Of a stretch of DNA of 64,000 nt, positions 7,454-15,753 are shown one piece after another. The position numbers and the translations under genes were made by a program. Every line of letters starts with the position of its first letter. Position 1 is the stretch's first letter. This DNA is from Pedobacter sp. AJM (GTDB taxonomy: Bacteria; Bacteroidota; Bacteroidia; Sphingobacteriales; Sphingobacteriaceae): the NCBI RefSeq assembly GCF_002197755.1, contig NZ_NHOT01000002.1, positions 1-64,000 of the forward strand. The letters are read 5' to 3'. Under the pieces are notes generated by a model. It was not told where the DNA came from. It saw nothing but the letters and a program-made list of their open reading frames with translations, and did no database searches.

Positions 7454-8425
7454 TTATCGTGCTAGGTAGGTACCACCTTTAATGGCGCCTATCGCAAAAG
7501 TAGTATTTAATGCGCTCATTTCTGCTGTGGTAAACTCAATTTCTGTCGCTGCGATATTTCCGGGCAGACGTGATCTCTTGCTCATGCTCACTAAAGGCAT
7601 GATTTGATCTCCCTGCTGTTTTACCCAGGCAATGGCAAGCTGTGTGGGTGTACAACCCTTCTCTGATGCCAGCTGCTTTAAAAGCGCCACTTTTTCAAGA
7701 TTATGGACTAAATTTTCATGTTGAAAACGGGAAAAATGGTTCCGGTAGTCATTGTCGCTAAGTGGTGCGGTCATTTCCCCGGTCAGTAAACCCTCAGCAG
7801 TATTGGCGAAAGCGACAACGGCAATCCCCAACGCCCTGGCTGCAGGTAGCAATTGGTCTTCTATTTGTCTATCTGCCAGTGAATAGCCAATTTCTAATGC
7901 ACTTATAGGGTAAACGGCATGGGCTTTTTGAAGCTGCTCAGCAGTAATTTCAGACACACCAATGTGACGGACTTTGCCTTCCTTCACTAAATCGGCCACC
8001 GTTCCGATGATCTCTTCCACAGGAACGCTATTGTCCATTCGGCTCGGCTGATAGAGATCAATCGTGTCAATGCCAAGACGGGTGAGGGAGTAATTGATAA
8101 AATTCTTAATGGAATTCGGTCTGAGGTCCAACCCGATCCATTGACCATTATGAAAGATGGCGCCAAACTTAACGCTGATAAAGGCATCATCACGCCTTCC
8201 CCTGATGGCTTTTCCGATCAGCATTTCATTGTGTCCGGCACCGTAAAAATCGCCGGTGTTCAAAAAATTGATACCAAAATCCAAAGCCTGGTTGATCGTT
8301 GCCATACTTTCTGATTCATCAGGCGTTGGCCCGCCCCAGATAGATGACATCCGCATGCAACCCAGCCCAAGACTGGATACTAAAGGGCCATCATGGCCTA
8401 ACTGAATTTGTTTGATGTTTTTCAT
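7454..8425 (-). CDS. aldo/keto reductase
   Basis: About 323 residues of TIM-barrel NADPH-dependent oxidoreductase. Signatures include GLGCMRMS, NTGDFYGAGHNE (catalytic D and Y), VSVKFGA (K) and an NADPH-binding end SMSKRSRLPGN. The start MKNIKQIQLG at 8425 is chosen over 8446: the extra residues are encoded by a promoter-like stretch (GATATTTG, one base off TAnnTTTG) 4 bases before the ATG. It pairs with the AraC regulator downstream. Substrate unknown. Confidence 0.9.
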   Translation of the reverse strand: MKNIKQIQLGHDGPLVSSLGLGCMRMSSIWGGPTPDESESMATINQALDFGINFLNTGDFYGAGHNEMLIGKAIRGRRDDAFISVKFGAIFHNGQWIGLDLRPNSIKNFINYSLTRLGIDTIDLYQPSRMDNSVPVEEIIGTVADLVKEGKVRHIGVSEITAEQLQKAHAVYPISALEIGYSLADRQIEDQLLPAARALGIAVVAFANTAEGLLTGEMTAPLSDNDYRNHFSRFQHENLVHNLEKVALLKQLASEKGCTPTQLAIAWVKQQGDQIMPLVSMSKRSRLPGNIAATEIEFTTAEMSALNTTFAIGAIKGGTYLAR

Positions 8426-8614
8426 CCTACAAATATCCGTTTCCAAAGAACAGTTAAATTGCCTGCACAGCTCAATTAATTTGCTTATACGGCTCTTTTA
8501 ATGGTTTTTCTTGCGAGTTCTGTGTACGTCGGCCATGTTTAAATAACATTTTAAGCCATCATATGTTGTGATTCAATTAGATAGATCATTATCTTCTTTA
8601 TGTGTCTTTTAAGA

Positions 8615-9574
8615 TCAGTATTTAAAAACATTCTCCCGATGCCACTCCACTGCTTCCGCCCCGGGAAAATGAATTCTTTTATTTGGCAATAAAATCTTTC
8701 TTCCTGCCAATCCTTTCAAGGTATATGCATGGGTTTCCTTTTCAATCACATGATCAGAAACAAGAATGGAGTAGTCAGCAGAAATACTGACAAGTCCACG
8801 GTCAAAAGCCCTGTGTAAATTAGGGCATAAAGCTATGCCATTGGTGACCTGATCATCATGTGTTTGGCTAAAAGGCACAATGTGGCAGGCATCAATAAAG
8901 CTATGCCCGAAGGTACTGCTCAATTGCATGCCCGTAAAACTGCATTGGTTACCATAAATTTTCGGCACTAGTTTTTTGAACAATCCGTTTCTAACGAAAA
9001 CATCCTCTTCTGTATTGATAGAGATGCGCTTATATTTAGCTTCGGGTTCATTTAATACAAAATCCTCCTGATCATGCAGGTAACCATCGCCATGTTTTTT
9101 GGCTGCAATAAAACCGGCCTTGCCTTCGGCAAAATAATTATCGAGCAATACTGCAGTAGCCACTGACCTGTTGTTGGCATCACTTAATAATAGAAATAAC
9201 TGTGGATCAAAATAGCCGAAGGCACAGGTTTCGCTTAATCGGGTTACCGATTTGATATGTGCGTTGATTTGCATGCCCAAATTGGGTTGCAACATCCAAT
9301 ATGGCTGCCCTTCTGTTTTTTCGCTTTGCAGATAATAAAAAGGCTGGGTAAAATCAGGTTGGTGCAAAGTGGATACAAGCAAAAGCCAGTTCTCTTTAAA
9401 AGTAGCCACTAAATCGGCATTGACTTCAAACTGGTTATTAATGACCAAACCTTTTTCAATGAGCTCGATCAGGCTCAGCAATAATATAGGCTTATGCGGA
9501 GCTGGGCCATATTGCGTTACACCTTGTTTAAGGCGGCTAAAAGCTTTGAGGTATTTTTGAAGGGATGAATTCAA
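8615..9574 (-). CDS. HNH endonuclease with sulfur-binding-domain-like N-terminus
   Basis: A 319-residue protein. The C-terminal third is an HNH nuclease domain: ACHIVPFSQTHDDQ (C-H), NGIALCPNLHRAFDRGL (N and H). The N-terminal part has GPAPHKPILLLSLIELIEKG followed by a region ending in PFYYLQSE, resembling the SBD module of ScoMcrA-type restriction enzymes that recognise phosphorothioate DNA. Such SBD-HNH proteins act as modification-dependent (type IV-like) restriction enzymes. It stands alone here; no dnd, methylase or specificity gene is nearby. The HNH call is firm; the SBD call and target are by resemblance only. Confidence 0.82.
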   Translation of the reverse strand: MNSSLQKYLKAFSRLKQGVTQYGPAPHKPILLLSLIELIEKGLVINNQFEVNADLVATFKENWLLLVSTLHQPDFTQPFYYLQSEKTEGQPYWMLQPNLGMQINAHIKSVTRLSETCAFGYFDPQLFLLLSDANNRSVATAVLLDNYFAEGKAGFIAAKKHGDGYLHDQEDFVLNEPEAKYKRISINTEEDVFVRNGLFKKLVPKIYGNQCSFTGMQLSSTFGHSFIDACHIVPFSQTHDDQVTNGIALCPNLHRAFDRGLVSISADYSILVSDHVIEKETHAYTLKGLAGRKILLPNKRIHFPGAEAVEWHRENVFKY

Positions 9575-9738
9575 GAGGGCAAAATATTTCCGAAGCTAAT
9601 CAAATGATGGGGGTTTTGGAAATTTAATCCTGCATAAACTGATCTCTTTTATGCCATAGGCGATAAAATACTTCGGGCTATACAGCCAGCACAACCCGAA
9701 ATAATAAATCAAATGATGTGACATTCACCAGATTCAAA

Positions 9739-10287
9739 TCATTTAGAATCACCCGGCTTATGTTCATGAGGTTTTAGCTCAGGTAGCTTTTTATGCGTCT
9801 TCAATAGATATGTCCATAATAAGGAATAAGTGGCAGCGGTCACAACCATGCAAACCAATATGGCGATGTCACGGAAAAGGTCTGCACAATCTGATAGAAA
9901 AGTATTCAGGTGATAACCAGGCTGATCGCTGCTCATGAACCACATGGCGAAGATCACCACCACATATTCAAACACGATGGTGCTTAAAAGGATGACCATT
10001 AATTGGTTAAAACCCTCTTTACGGTGAACGACAGGGGATAAAATAAGGGTCCAGATGATAAAAACACCAATAAATACCGGACTCAGGCCTATAAAAAACA
10101 GCCCTGCATATCCTGATTGATCTGGCAATGCCACAAAGGAAGCGATTAAAGCGGTGAATGTGGTCGATACCGAGATCAGTAATAAAGATTTAAATTTGAG
10201 TTCCATTTCAATAAGTGATTGATTTAATGCCTCCAGGCTTGGATCAACATGATCAGGCCTTTCAATTTTAAGAGGGAGATTGCTCAA
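9739..10287 (-). CDS. membrane protein of unknown function, four helices
   Basis: A 182-residue protein with four hydrophobic segments (about residues 33-51, 61-84, 95-117 and 138-161) and a charged C-terminal tail rich in K, E, H and P. The first 20 bases of the gene overlap the end of the upstream 284-residue gene, so translation is probably coupled. I recognise no family. Confidence 0.72.
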   Translation of the reverse strand: MSNLPLKIERPDHVDPSLEALNQSLIEMELKFKSLLLISVSTTFTALIASFVALPDQSGYAGLFFIGLSPVFIGVFIIWTLILSPVVHRKEGFNQLMVILLSTIVFEYVVVIFAMWFMSSDQPGYHLNTFLSDCADLFRDIAILVCMVVTAATYSLLWTYLLKTHKKLPELKPHEHKPGDSK

Positions 10288-11122
10288 GGTCGTCAGAAAG
10301 CCCTGACGGAGCGGCTAAGGTCCAGCTGATCCCCGCTTCCGCCTCCTGAACAGGAGCACTCACTTGGGCAACTGGCGGAATAAACGCCACTTCAACCCCA
10401 TCCTTTAAGTGGCGGCAATAGGCCAGCTGGCAGGCAAAATAGCGGCGGTCGGCCTTCTGCACTTCCCGGTGCAGATAAGAGATACCCATGGCCACCAGCA
10501 TCAGGCGGTCGCCCTGATGCGCAAAAGGCACCTGCAGTTGAGCACCGGGAAAATCCGCTTGTTCAAAAGAAAGGCGAAGATCGTTAATGCTGATAATTTC
10601 ATACTGACCGCTGTCCACATCAAAATTGAACAACATCACCTGCAATACGCAGGCATCCGCTTTCGGAATGCGTTTAACCAGCTGCAGGATATCGGTTTTG
10701 GGCAATTGCAACACCATCGTATCAGGGCCTGCTAACCTAAACTGAGGCTTTTGCAGCAAAAGGTGGTCAAGCCGTGTGGCTGCATTAAATTCAAAACCCT
10801 GCAACAGGCTGACATTGCCGTCTTGCAGTTTCTTTTGGCCGGCAAAGGCAGCAGGTATGGTTTTAAACACGTCAACAAGTTTTTTATTGAGTCGGTTATG
10901 CAGGTCACCATAGCCGTAACGCTTCACCATCGGTGCAAAAGCCTTTCTGATGTAAGCACCATTTCTGCTGGCCGCCCCAAAATCTGCAGCACTTTTCCGG
11001 CTGTTTTCAGAAAGTGTGTATGCTGCCGCCTTTTGCCGCACCACATCTGTCCTACCTCTTCTATAAAAAACAAGTTCTCCGAGTTGCCCGGAAAATCGCA
11101 TCATTCCGTTTAATGTGGCCAT
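10268..11122 (-). CDS. conserved-looking protein of unknown function
   Basis: A 284-residue soluble protein starting MATLNGMMRFSGQLGELVFYRR. The N-terminal glycine/arginine-rich portion (about 1-60) resembles small Bacteroidota DUF proteins that begin with a G-x-G-x-x-V-x-Y turn, but I cannot assign the family. The middle and C-terminus are predicted beta-rich, without catalytic motifs. It overlaps the downstream four-helix membrane protein by 20 bases, suggesting the two products work together. Confidence 0.7.
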   Translation of the reverse strand: MATLNGMMRFSGQLGELVFYRRGRTDVVRQKAAAYTLSENSRKSAADFGAASRNGAYIRKAFAPMVKRYGYGDLHNRLNKKLVDVFKTIPAAFAGQKKLQDGNVSLLQGFEFNAATRLDHLLLQKPQFRLAGPDTMVLQLPKTDILQLVKRIPKADACVLQVMLFNFDVDSGQYEIISINDLRLSFEQADFPGAQLQVPFAHQGDRLMLVAMGISYLHREVQKADRRYFACQLAYCRHLKDGVEVAFIPPVAQVSAPVQEAEAGISWTLAAPSGLSDDLEQSPS

Positions 11123-11597
11123 AATGTTGTATATTAGCGTAATCTGAAGATTATACTTCTAAAATAGCAAATTTCTGCTTCCCATACCAATCAAACTTCC
11201 GGTAAAGTCCACCATAAGTCTGCCTTTAGTCTACCACTAGTCCACCTTTTGCCCGGGCTTGCATTACACTTGCCCTGAGCCTGCTTCGACCCTGCTTCGA
11301 GTCTGCGTTTACGATCCTGTCCCCGGCAAGAGAAAAAAGCGAGGATCTGTAGACTAAGTGACGAATGGAGAGTGCCTGATATAGACTGGAAAAGCTAAAG
11401 CGGAACAAAACAACTGGTAAACTGGCAAGTAAACTCCTGTTTACCTGTCCCGGGCAGTAAATATGTGTTATACGCCATTCAGACCAACAGGATACCTCAA
11501 GATTTTTTGTGTATCGGGTTATTCTATTTTTACCTTTCCAACATAACAAAAAAACCATCCGCTTTTACTACCTTTGCGGCTCAAAATTTACAGTAGA
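11123..11597. other. 475-base spacer with short degenerate repeats
   Basis: Between 11208 and 11310 the sequence is a decayed word repeat: several forms of AGTCYACC and then CTGCTTCGA-type words (11281-11300). A long frame across it (11226-11558, minus) has no protein character and is not called. The right end carries the purH promoter. Confidence 0.5.
11569..11576 (+). promoter_or_regulatory. -7 box of the purH promoter
   Basis: TACCTTTG is an exact TAnnTTTG match, 21 bases before the purH ATG. It also rules out the in-frame TTG at 11574 as the start. Confidence 0.75.
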
Positions 11598-13124
11598 ATG
11601 AGTCAGTCCATTAAAATTAAAAACGCTTTAATTTCAGTATATTATAAAGATGGTTTGGAGCCATTGGTAAAGTTATTGGCCGCTCAGGGCGTTCAGTTAT
11701 TCTCTACCGGTGGAACAGAGCAATTTATTAAAGATTTAAATTTACCGGTTACCGCAGTGGAAGATTTAACAGGTTACCCCTCTATTTTAGGCGGGCGTGT
11801 GAAGACACTGCATCCAAAAGTTTTTGGCGGAATTTTAAATCGCAGGGGTTTATCCGGCGATCAGGAACAAATCGCTGAATATGAAATCCCTGAAATTGAC
11901 TTGGTTATTGTAGATTTATATCCTTTTGAAGAAACGGTAAAAGCCGGCGGAACAGCAGCAGAAATCATTGAAAAAATTGACATCGGTGGTATTTCACTCA
12001 TCCGTGCTGCTGCGAAAAACTTTAATGATGTGGTGATCATTGCCTCTAAGCACGACTACCCTACTTTACAGGCGCAACTGGAAGCACAAAATGGCGAAAC
12101 CACATTGGCACAACGTAAATCATTTGCTAAAACAGCTTTTCATACTTCATCACATTACGATACGGTCATTTTTAATTATTTTAATCAGGAAGAACCATTA
12201 GACGTTTTTAAACAAAGCGTAACGGAAGCTAAAACCTTGCGTTATGGCGAAAACCCGCACCAGGGAGCCGTATTTTATGGAGACCTGGATGCCATGTTTA
12301 CCAAACTGAACGGAAAAGAACTTTCCTATAATAACCTGGTAGATGTGGATGCTGCTGTGGCACTGATCGATGAATTTGAAGACCCCACTTTTGCCATCTT
12401 AAAACACACCAATGCCTGTGGTATTGCTTCCCGCCCTACCGTAAAACAGGCCTGGATTGATGCTTTGGCATGTGATCCGGTTTCGGCTTTTGGCGGCGTT
12501 TTAATTACCAATGTAGCAGTAGATTTAGCAACCGCAGAAGAAATTAACAACCTGTTTTTTGAGGTCCTGATTGCACCTTCCTATCAGCCGGAAGCGGTGG
12601 AGTTATTCAGCAAAAAGAAAAACCGCGTAATTTTACAGCGCAACGATGTTGAATTAAGCAAAAAACAATTTAAAACCTTATTAAACGGTGTGATTGAGCA
12701 GGATAAAGATTTAATTATCGAAGGTCCGGAGCAAATGACTACCGTTACTGAAAAGGCTCCTACTGCGCAAGAATTAAAAGACCTGTACTTCGCCAATAAA
12801 ATTGTGAAGCATACTAAATCAAACACCATTGTTTTGGTTAAGAATGATGTATTGATTGCCAGTGGTGTGGGCCAGACTTCACGTGTGGATGCCTTAAGAC
12901 AAGCCATCGACAAGGCCGCTTCATTCGGTTTCAGTGTAGCAGGTTGTGCCATGGCATCAGACGCCTTTTTCCCTTTTCCTGATTGTGTGGAGATTGCTGC
13001 CGATGCCGGAATCACCGCTGTTTTGCAACCAGGCGGATCCATTAAAGATGCAGATTCTGTGGCAAAAGCAAATGAAAAAGGCATTGCAATGGTCACTACC
13101 GGTGTAAGACACTTTAAGCACTAG
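11598..13124 (+). CDS. purH: bifunctional AICAR transformylase / IMP cyclohydrolase
   Basis: A 508-residue protein with the N-terminal MGS-like cyclohydrolase domain (LLAAQGVQLFSTGGTEQFI, GGRVKTLHPKVFGGIL) and the C-terminal AICARFT domain (LRYGENPHQ, KHTNACGIA, GQTSRVDA, SDAFFPF, QPGGSIKD). It makes the last two steps to IMP. The ATG at 11598 is chosen because the earlier TTG lies inside the promoter. Length and motifs are complete. Confidence 0.97.
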   Translation: MSQSIKIKNALISVYYKDGLEPLVKLLAAQGVQLFSTGGTEQFIKDLNLPVTAVEDLTGYPSILGGRVKTLHPKVFGGILNRRGLSGDQEQIAEYEIPEIDLVIVDLYPFEETVKAGGTAAEIIEKIDIGGISLIRAAAKNFNDVVIIASKHDYPTLQAQLEAQNGETTLAQRKSFAKTAFHTSSHYDTVIFNYFNQEEPLDVFKQSVTEAKTLRYGENPHQGAVFYGDLDAMFTKLNGKELSYNNLVDVDAAVALIDEFEDPTFAILKHTNACGIASRPTVKQAWIDALACDPVSAFGGVLITNVAVDLATAEEINNLFFEVLIAPSYQPEAVELFSKKKNRVILQRNDVELSKKQFKTLLNGVIEQDKDLIIEGPEQMTTVTEKAPTAQELKDLYFANKIVKHTKSNTIVLVKNDVLIASGVGQTSRVDALRQAIDKAASFGFSVAGCAMASDAFFPFPDCVEIAADAGITAVLQPGGSIKDADSVAKANEKGIAMVTTGVRHFKH

Positions 13125-13309
13125 GTGGTTTGGTTGGCTGGTTGGTTGAGATTGAAGACTTAAAAATTTAAAATCTACATGGGTTAAACAGGCAAGACTG
13201 AGCAACTAAATGCCATCAAACTAAAAAACCAACGAACTAAACAATAAAAAAGCTATTTTTACATTAGGAATAGTATAGATTTAACAATTAAAGAAAATAA
13301 AACTCATAC

Positions 13310-14332
13310 ATGGGATTATTCAATTGGTTTACGCAGGAAGTGGCCATCGATTTAGGTACTGCGAATACCCTGATTATACATAATGATAAAGTTGTGGTAG
13401 ACGAACCATCTATCGTAGCTTTTGATCGTACGACAAACAAGGTCATTGCCATCGGCCGTCAGGCGATGCAAATGGAGGGTAAAACCCATGATAACATCAA
13501 GACTGTTCGCCCATTAAAAGATGGTGTAATTGCTGATTTCAATGCTGCTGAAGCGATGATAAAAGGCATGATCCGCATGTTGAACGGTGGTAAAGGCTGG
13601 ATGTTTCCCTCTTTAAGAATGGTTATTTGTATTCCTTCCGGGATCACTGAAGTGGAAAAACGTGCGGTACGTGACTCTGCTGAAATTGCAGGCGCAAAAG
13701 AGGTTTACCTCATCCACGAACCCATGGCTGCTGCCGTAGGTATCGGGATCGACGTGGAAGAACCTATGGGTAACATGATCATCGATATCGGTGGTGGTAC
13801 TACTGAAATTGCAGTAATTGCCCTATCTGGTATTGTGTGTGATCAGTCCATCCGCGTGGCGGGTGATAACTTCGATTCAGATATTGTGAATTATATCCGT
13901 CGCCAACATAACATCATGATTGGCGATCGTACTGCAGAGAAAATTAAAATTGAAGTGGGTGCAGCATTACCAGAGTTACAGGATGCTCCTGCTGATTTCG
14001 CTGTTCAGGGTCGTGATTTAATGACGGGTGTTCCAAAACAAATCACCGTATCCTATACCGAAATTGCCCACTGTTTAGATAAATCAATCTCCAAAATAGA
14101 AGAAGCGATTCTTAAGGCGTTAGAGATTACCCCTCCGGAGCTTTCTGCAGATATTTACCAGACGGGTATTTATTTAACAGGCGGAGGTGCGTTATTAAGA
14201 GGTTTAGATAAACGTGTAGCAGCAAAAACAAAATTACCGGTACACGTTGCCGAAGATCCGCTTCGTGCCGTAGTTCGTGGAACAGGTATTGCGTTGAAAA
14301 ACATTGGCGGATATAAATTCTTAATGCAATAA
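13310..14332 (+). CDS. mreB: rod shape-determining protein MreB
   Basis: A 340-residue actin-like ATPase. Phosphate 1 motif is AIDLGTANTLI, phosphate 2 is IDIGGGTTEIAV, and the adenosine motif is YLTGGGALLRGL. The N-terminal GLFNWFTQ amphipathic segment is the usual membrane anchor. It organises the elongasome and is followed by mreC, mreD, a class B PBP and rodA, the canonical rod-shape gene order. Confidence 0.97.
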   Translation: MGLFNWFTQEVAIDLGTANTLIIHNDKVVVDEPSIVAFDRTTNKVIAIGRQAMQMEGKTHDNIKTVRPLKDGVIADFNAAEAMIKGMIRMLNGGKGWMFPSLRMVICIPSGITEVEKRAVRDSAEIAGAKEVYLIHEPMAAAVGIGIDVEEPMGNMIIDIGGGTTEIAVIALSGIVCDQSIRVAGDNFDSDIVNYIRRQHNIMIGDRTAEKIKIEVGAALPELQDAPADFAVQGRDLMTGVPKQITVSYTEIAHCLDKSISKIEEAILKALEITPPELSADIYQTGIYLTGGGALLRGLDKRVAAKTKLPVHVAEDPLRAVVRGTGIALKNIGGYKFLMQ

Positions 14333-14337
14333 TTACA

Positions 14338-14405
14338 GTTACGGGTTATAGGTTACGGTTTAAAGGCCCAGACTTATAACCTATAACTCATAACTTACAA
14401 CCCGA
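14338..14405. repeat. facing heptad-word arrays between mreB and mreC
   Basis: The left half holds four 7-bp words of the form GTTAYRG (14338-14365, last one decayed). The right half holds four words of the form ACYYAYA (14372-14399), the reverse complement class, and abuts the mreC ATG. The two halves can pair as a degenerate hairpin. Confidence 0.65.
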
Positions 14406-15245
14406 ATGCGTAACCTTTGGATTTTTGTCAGCAGATATAACGCATTTTTCCTGTTTATTATTTTTTTCCTGATCGGGATTTACCTCACCGTAAAAAATAA
14501 TGCCTACCAAAGGAGTGTTACGCTCAACTCCTCGAATGAGGTGATCGGAACGGCTTATGAAAGGCTGAATGTTTTTAAAAGATATTTAAACCTCGGAATG
14601 GTGAATGACAGTTTAGCCGCTGAAAATGCTAAACTTAAAAGTGAATTACTCGCTTTACATACCATAGATACTGCTAAAGATGTTAAAGTAGTGGATACCT
14701 TAACTGATCAGCAATACACTTATCTGGCGGCCAAAGTGGTTAAAAATTCAGTGACATTGCGCAATAACATCATGACCATCAATAAGGGAAGTGTAGATGG
14801 AATTAAAAACGGGATGGCCGTAATTGCACCTCAGCGTGGGGTAGTGGGGCTGATCAGGGATGTTTCTGAACACCTGGCCACCATCCAGTCTTTGCTGCAT
14901 AAGGATACCCGGATTAGTGTAAGTTTAAAGAAAAATCATGCCCTGGGCTCTTTGGTTTGGGGAGATGGTAATTTTGATATCAGAAAAGCTTTTATTAAAG
15001 AAGTGCCCAACCACATCAAAATGTATGTGGGTGATTCGGTGATCACATCAGGATATGGCTCCTTCCCTGCCGGCATTTTTGTAGGAAAAATCATCAAGCC
15101 CAATGTAGCCACCAATGATAATTTCCTGTCGGGAGAACTGAATCTGGTGACTGATTTTAGTACGTTACAATATGTTTACGTAATAAAAGATAAAAAAGCA
15201 GAAGAACAGAAAGCTTTAGAAAGTTTAGTTAAACCAAATGAATAG
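14406..15245 (+). CDS. mreC: rod shape-determining protein MreC
   Basis: A 279-residue bitopic membrane protein: one N-terminal helix (about residues 10-29), a coiled-coil region (about 60-85, rich in E, N, A, K, L) and the periplasmic beta domain (INKGSVDGIKNGMAVIAPQRGVVGLI, VITSGYGSFPAGIFVGKI). It links MreB to periplasmic PBP2. The 3-prime end overlaps mreD by 8 bases. Confidence 0.94.
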   Translation: MRNLWIFVSRYNAFFLFIIFFLIGIYLTVKNNAYQRSVTLNSSNEVIGTAYERLNVFKRYLNLGMVNDSLAAENAKLKSELLALHTIDTAKDVKVVDTLTDQQYTYLAAKVVKNSVTLRNNIMTINKGSVDGIKNGMAVIAPQRGVVGLIRDVSEHLATIQSLLHKDTRISVSLKKNHALGSLVWGDGNFDIRKAFIKEVPNHIKMYVGDSVITSGYGSFPAGIFVGKIIKPNVATNDNFLSGELNLVTDFSTLQYVYVIKDKKAEEQKALESLVKPNE

Positions 15246-15753
15246 CAGAATTATAATCGTAAATATAATCAGGTGGTTTGTATTGCTTTTTGTGCAGATT
15301 TTTCTGCTGAAGAACATGGGCTTTTATGACCTGTCTACGCCATTTATTTATATTCTTTTTTTATTGCTCCTGCCATTCGGCATGCCAAATATTTTGCTTT
15401 ACCTGCTGGCTTTCGGAACAGGCTTAACATTAGATGCTTTTTACGACACCATGGGCGTACATGCTACCGCCTGTGTGGTACTGGCATTTGTCAGGATTTC
15501 TTTTATTTCCATTAGTTTAAACCGCGACGCCATTGATGACCCTGAACCTTCGTTAAGCTATATGGGCTTCCAGTGGTTTTCGCTTTATGCTTTTCTTTGT
15601 GTGATTGCACATCATTTGGTACTGTTTTTTTTAGAAACATTCAGGTTAACAGAAATTGGTTACACCTTAATGAGATGCGGCATAAGTTGTATCTTTACAC
15701 TGCTTATTATTTTATTGGTAGAGTTTATATTCTATAAAAGAACATCGCGCTAA
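15238..15753 (+). CDS. mreD: rod shape-determining protein MreD
   Basis: A 171-residue polytopic membrane protein with about five helices, low in sequence conservation as usual for MreD. The assignment rests on size, topology and place between mreC (8-base overlap) and the PBP2 gene (no gap). The N-terminal RIIIVNIIRWFVLLFVQIFLLKNM segment and GLTLDAFYDTMGVHA are compatible with Bacteroidota MreD. Confidence 0.85.
   Translation: MNSRIIIVNIIRWFVLLFVQIFLLKNMGFYDLSTPFIYILFLLLLPFGMPNILLYLLAFGTGLTLDAFYDTMGVHATACVVLAFVRISFISISLNRDAIDDPEPSLSYMGFQWFSLYAFLCVIAHHLVLFFLETFRLTEIGYTLMRCGISCIFTLLIILLVEFIFYKRTSR

Noticed and set aside
11226..11558. 110-residue minus-strand reading frame in the purH spacer
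   Set aside because: Low-complexity, made of the degenerate word repeat; no family resemblance and the purH promoter lies beside it.
13126..13250. Third facing word array (TTGG / CCAA words) between purH and mreB
   Set aside because: The words are present but the spacing is not regular in 7; too decayed to support.
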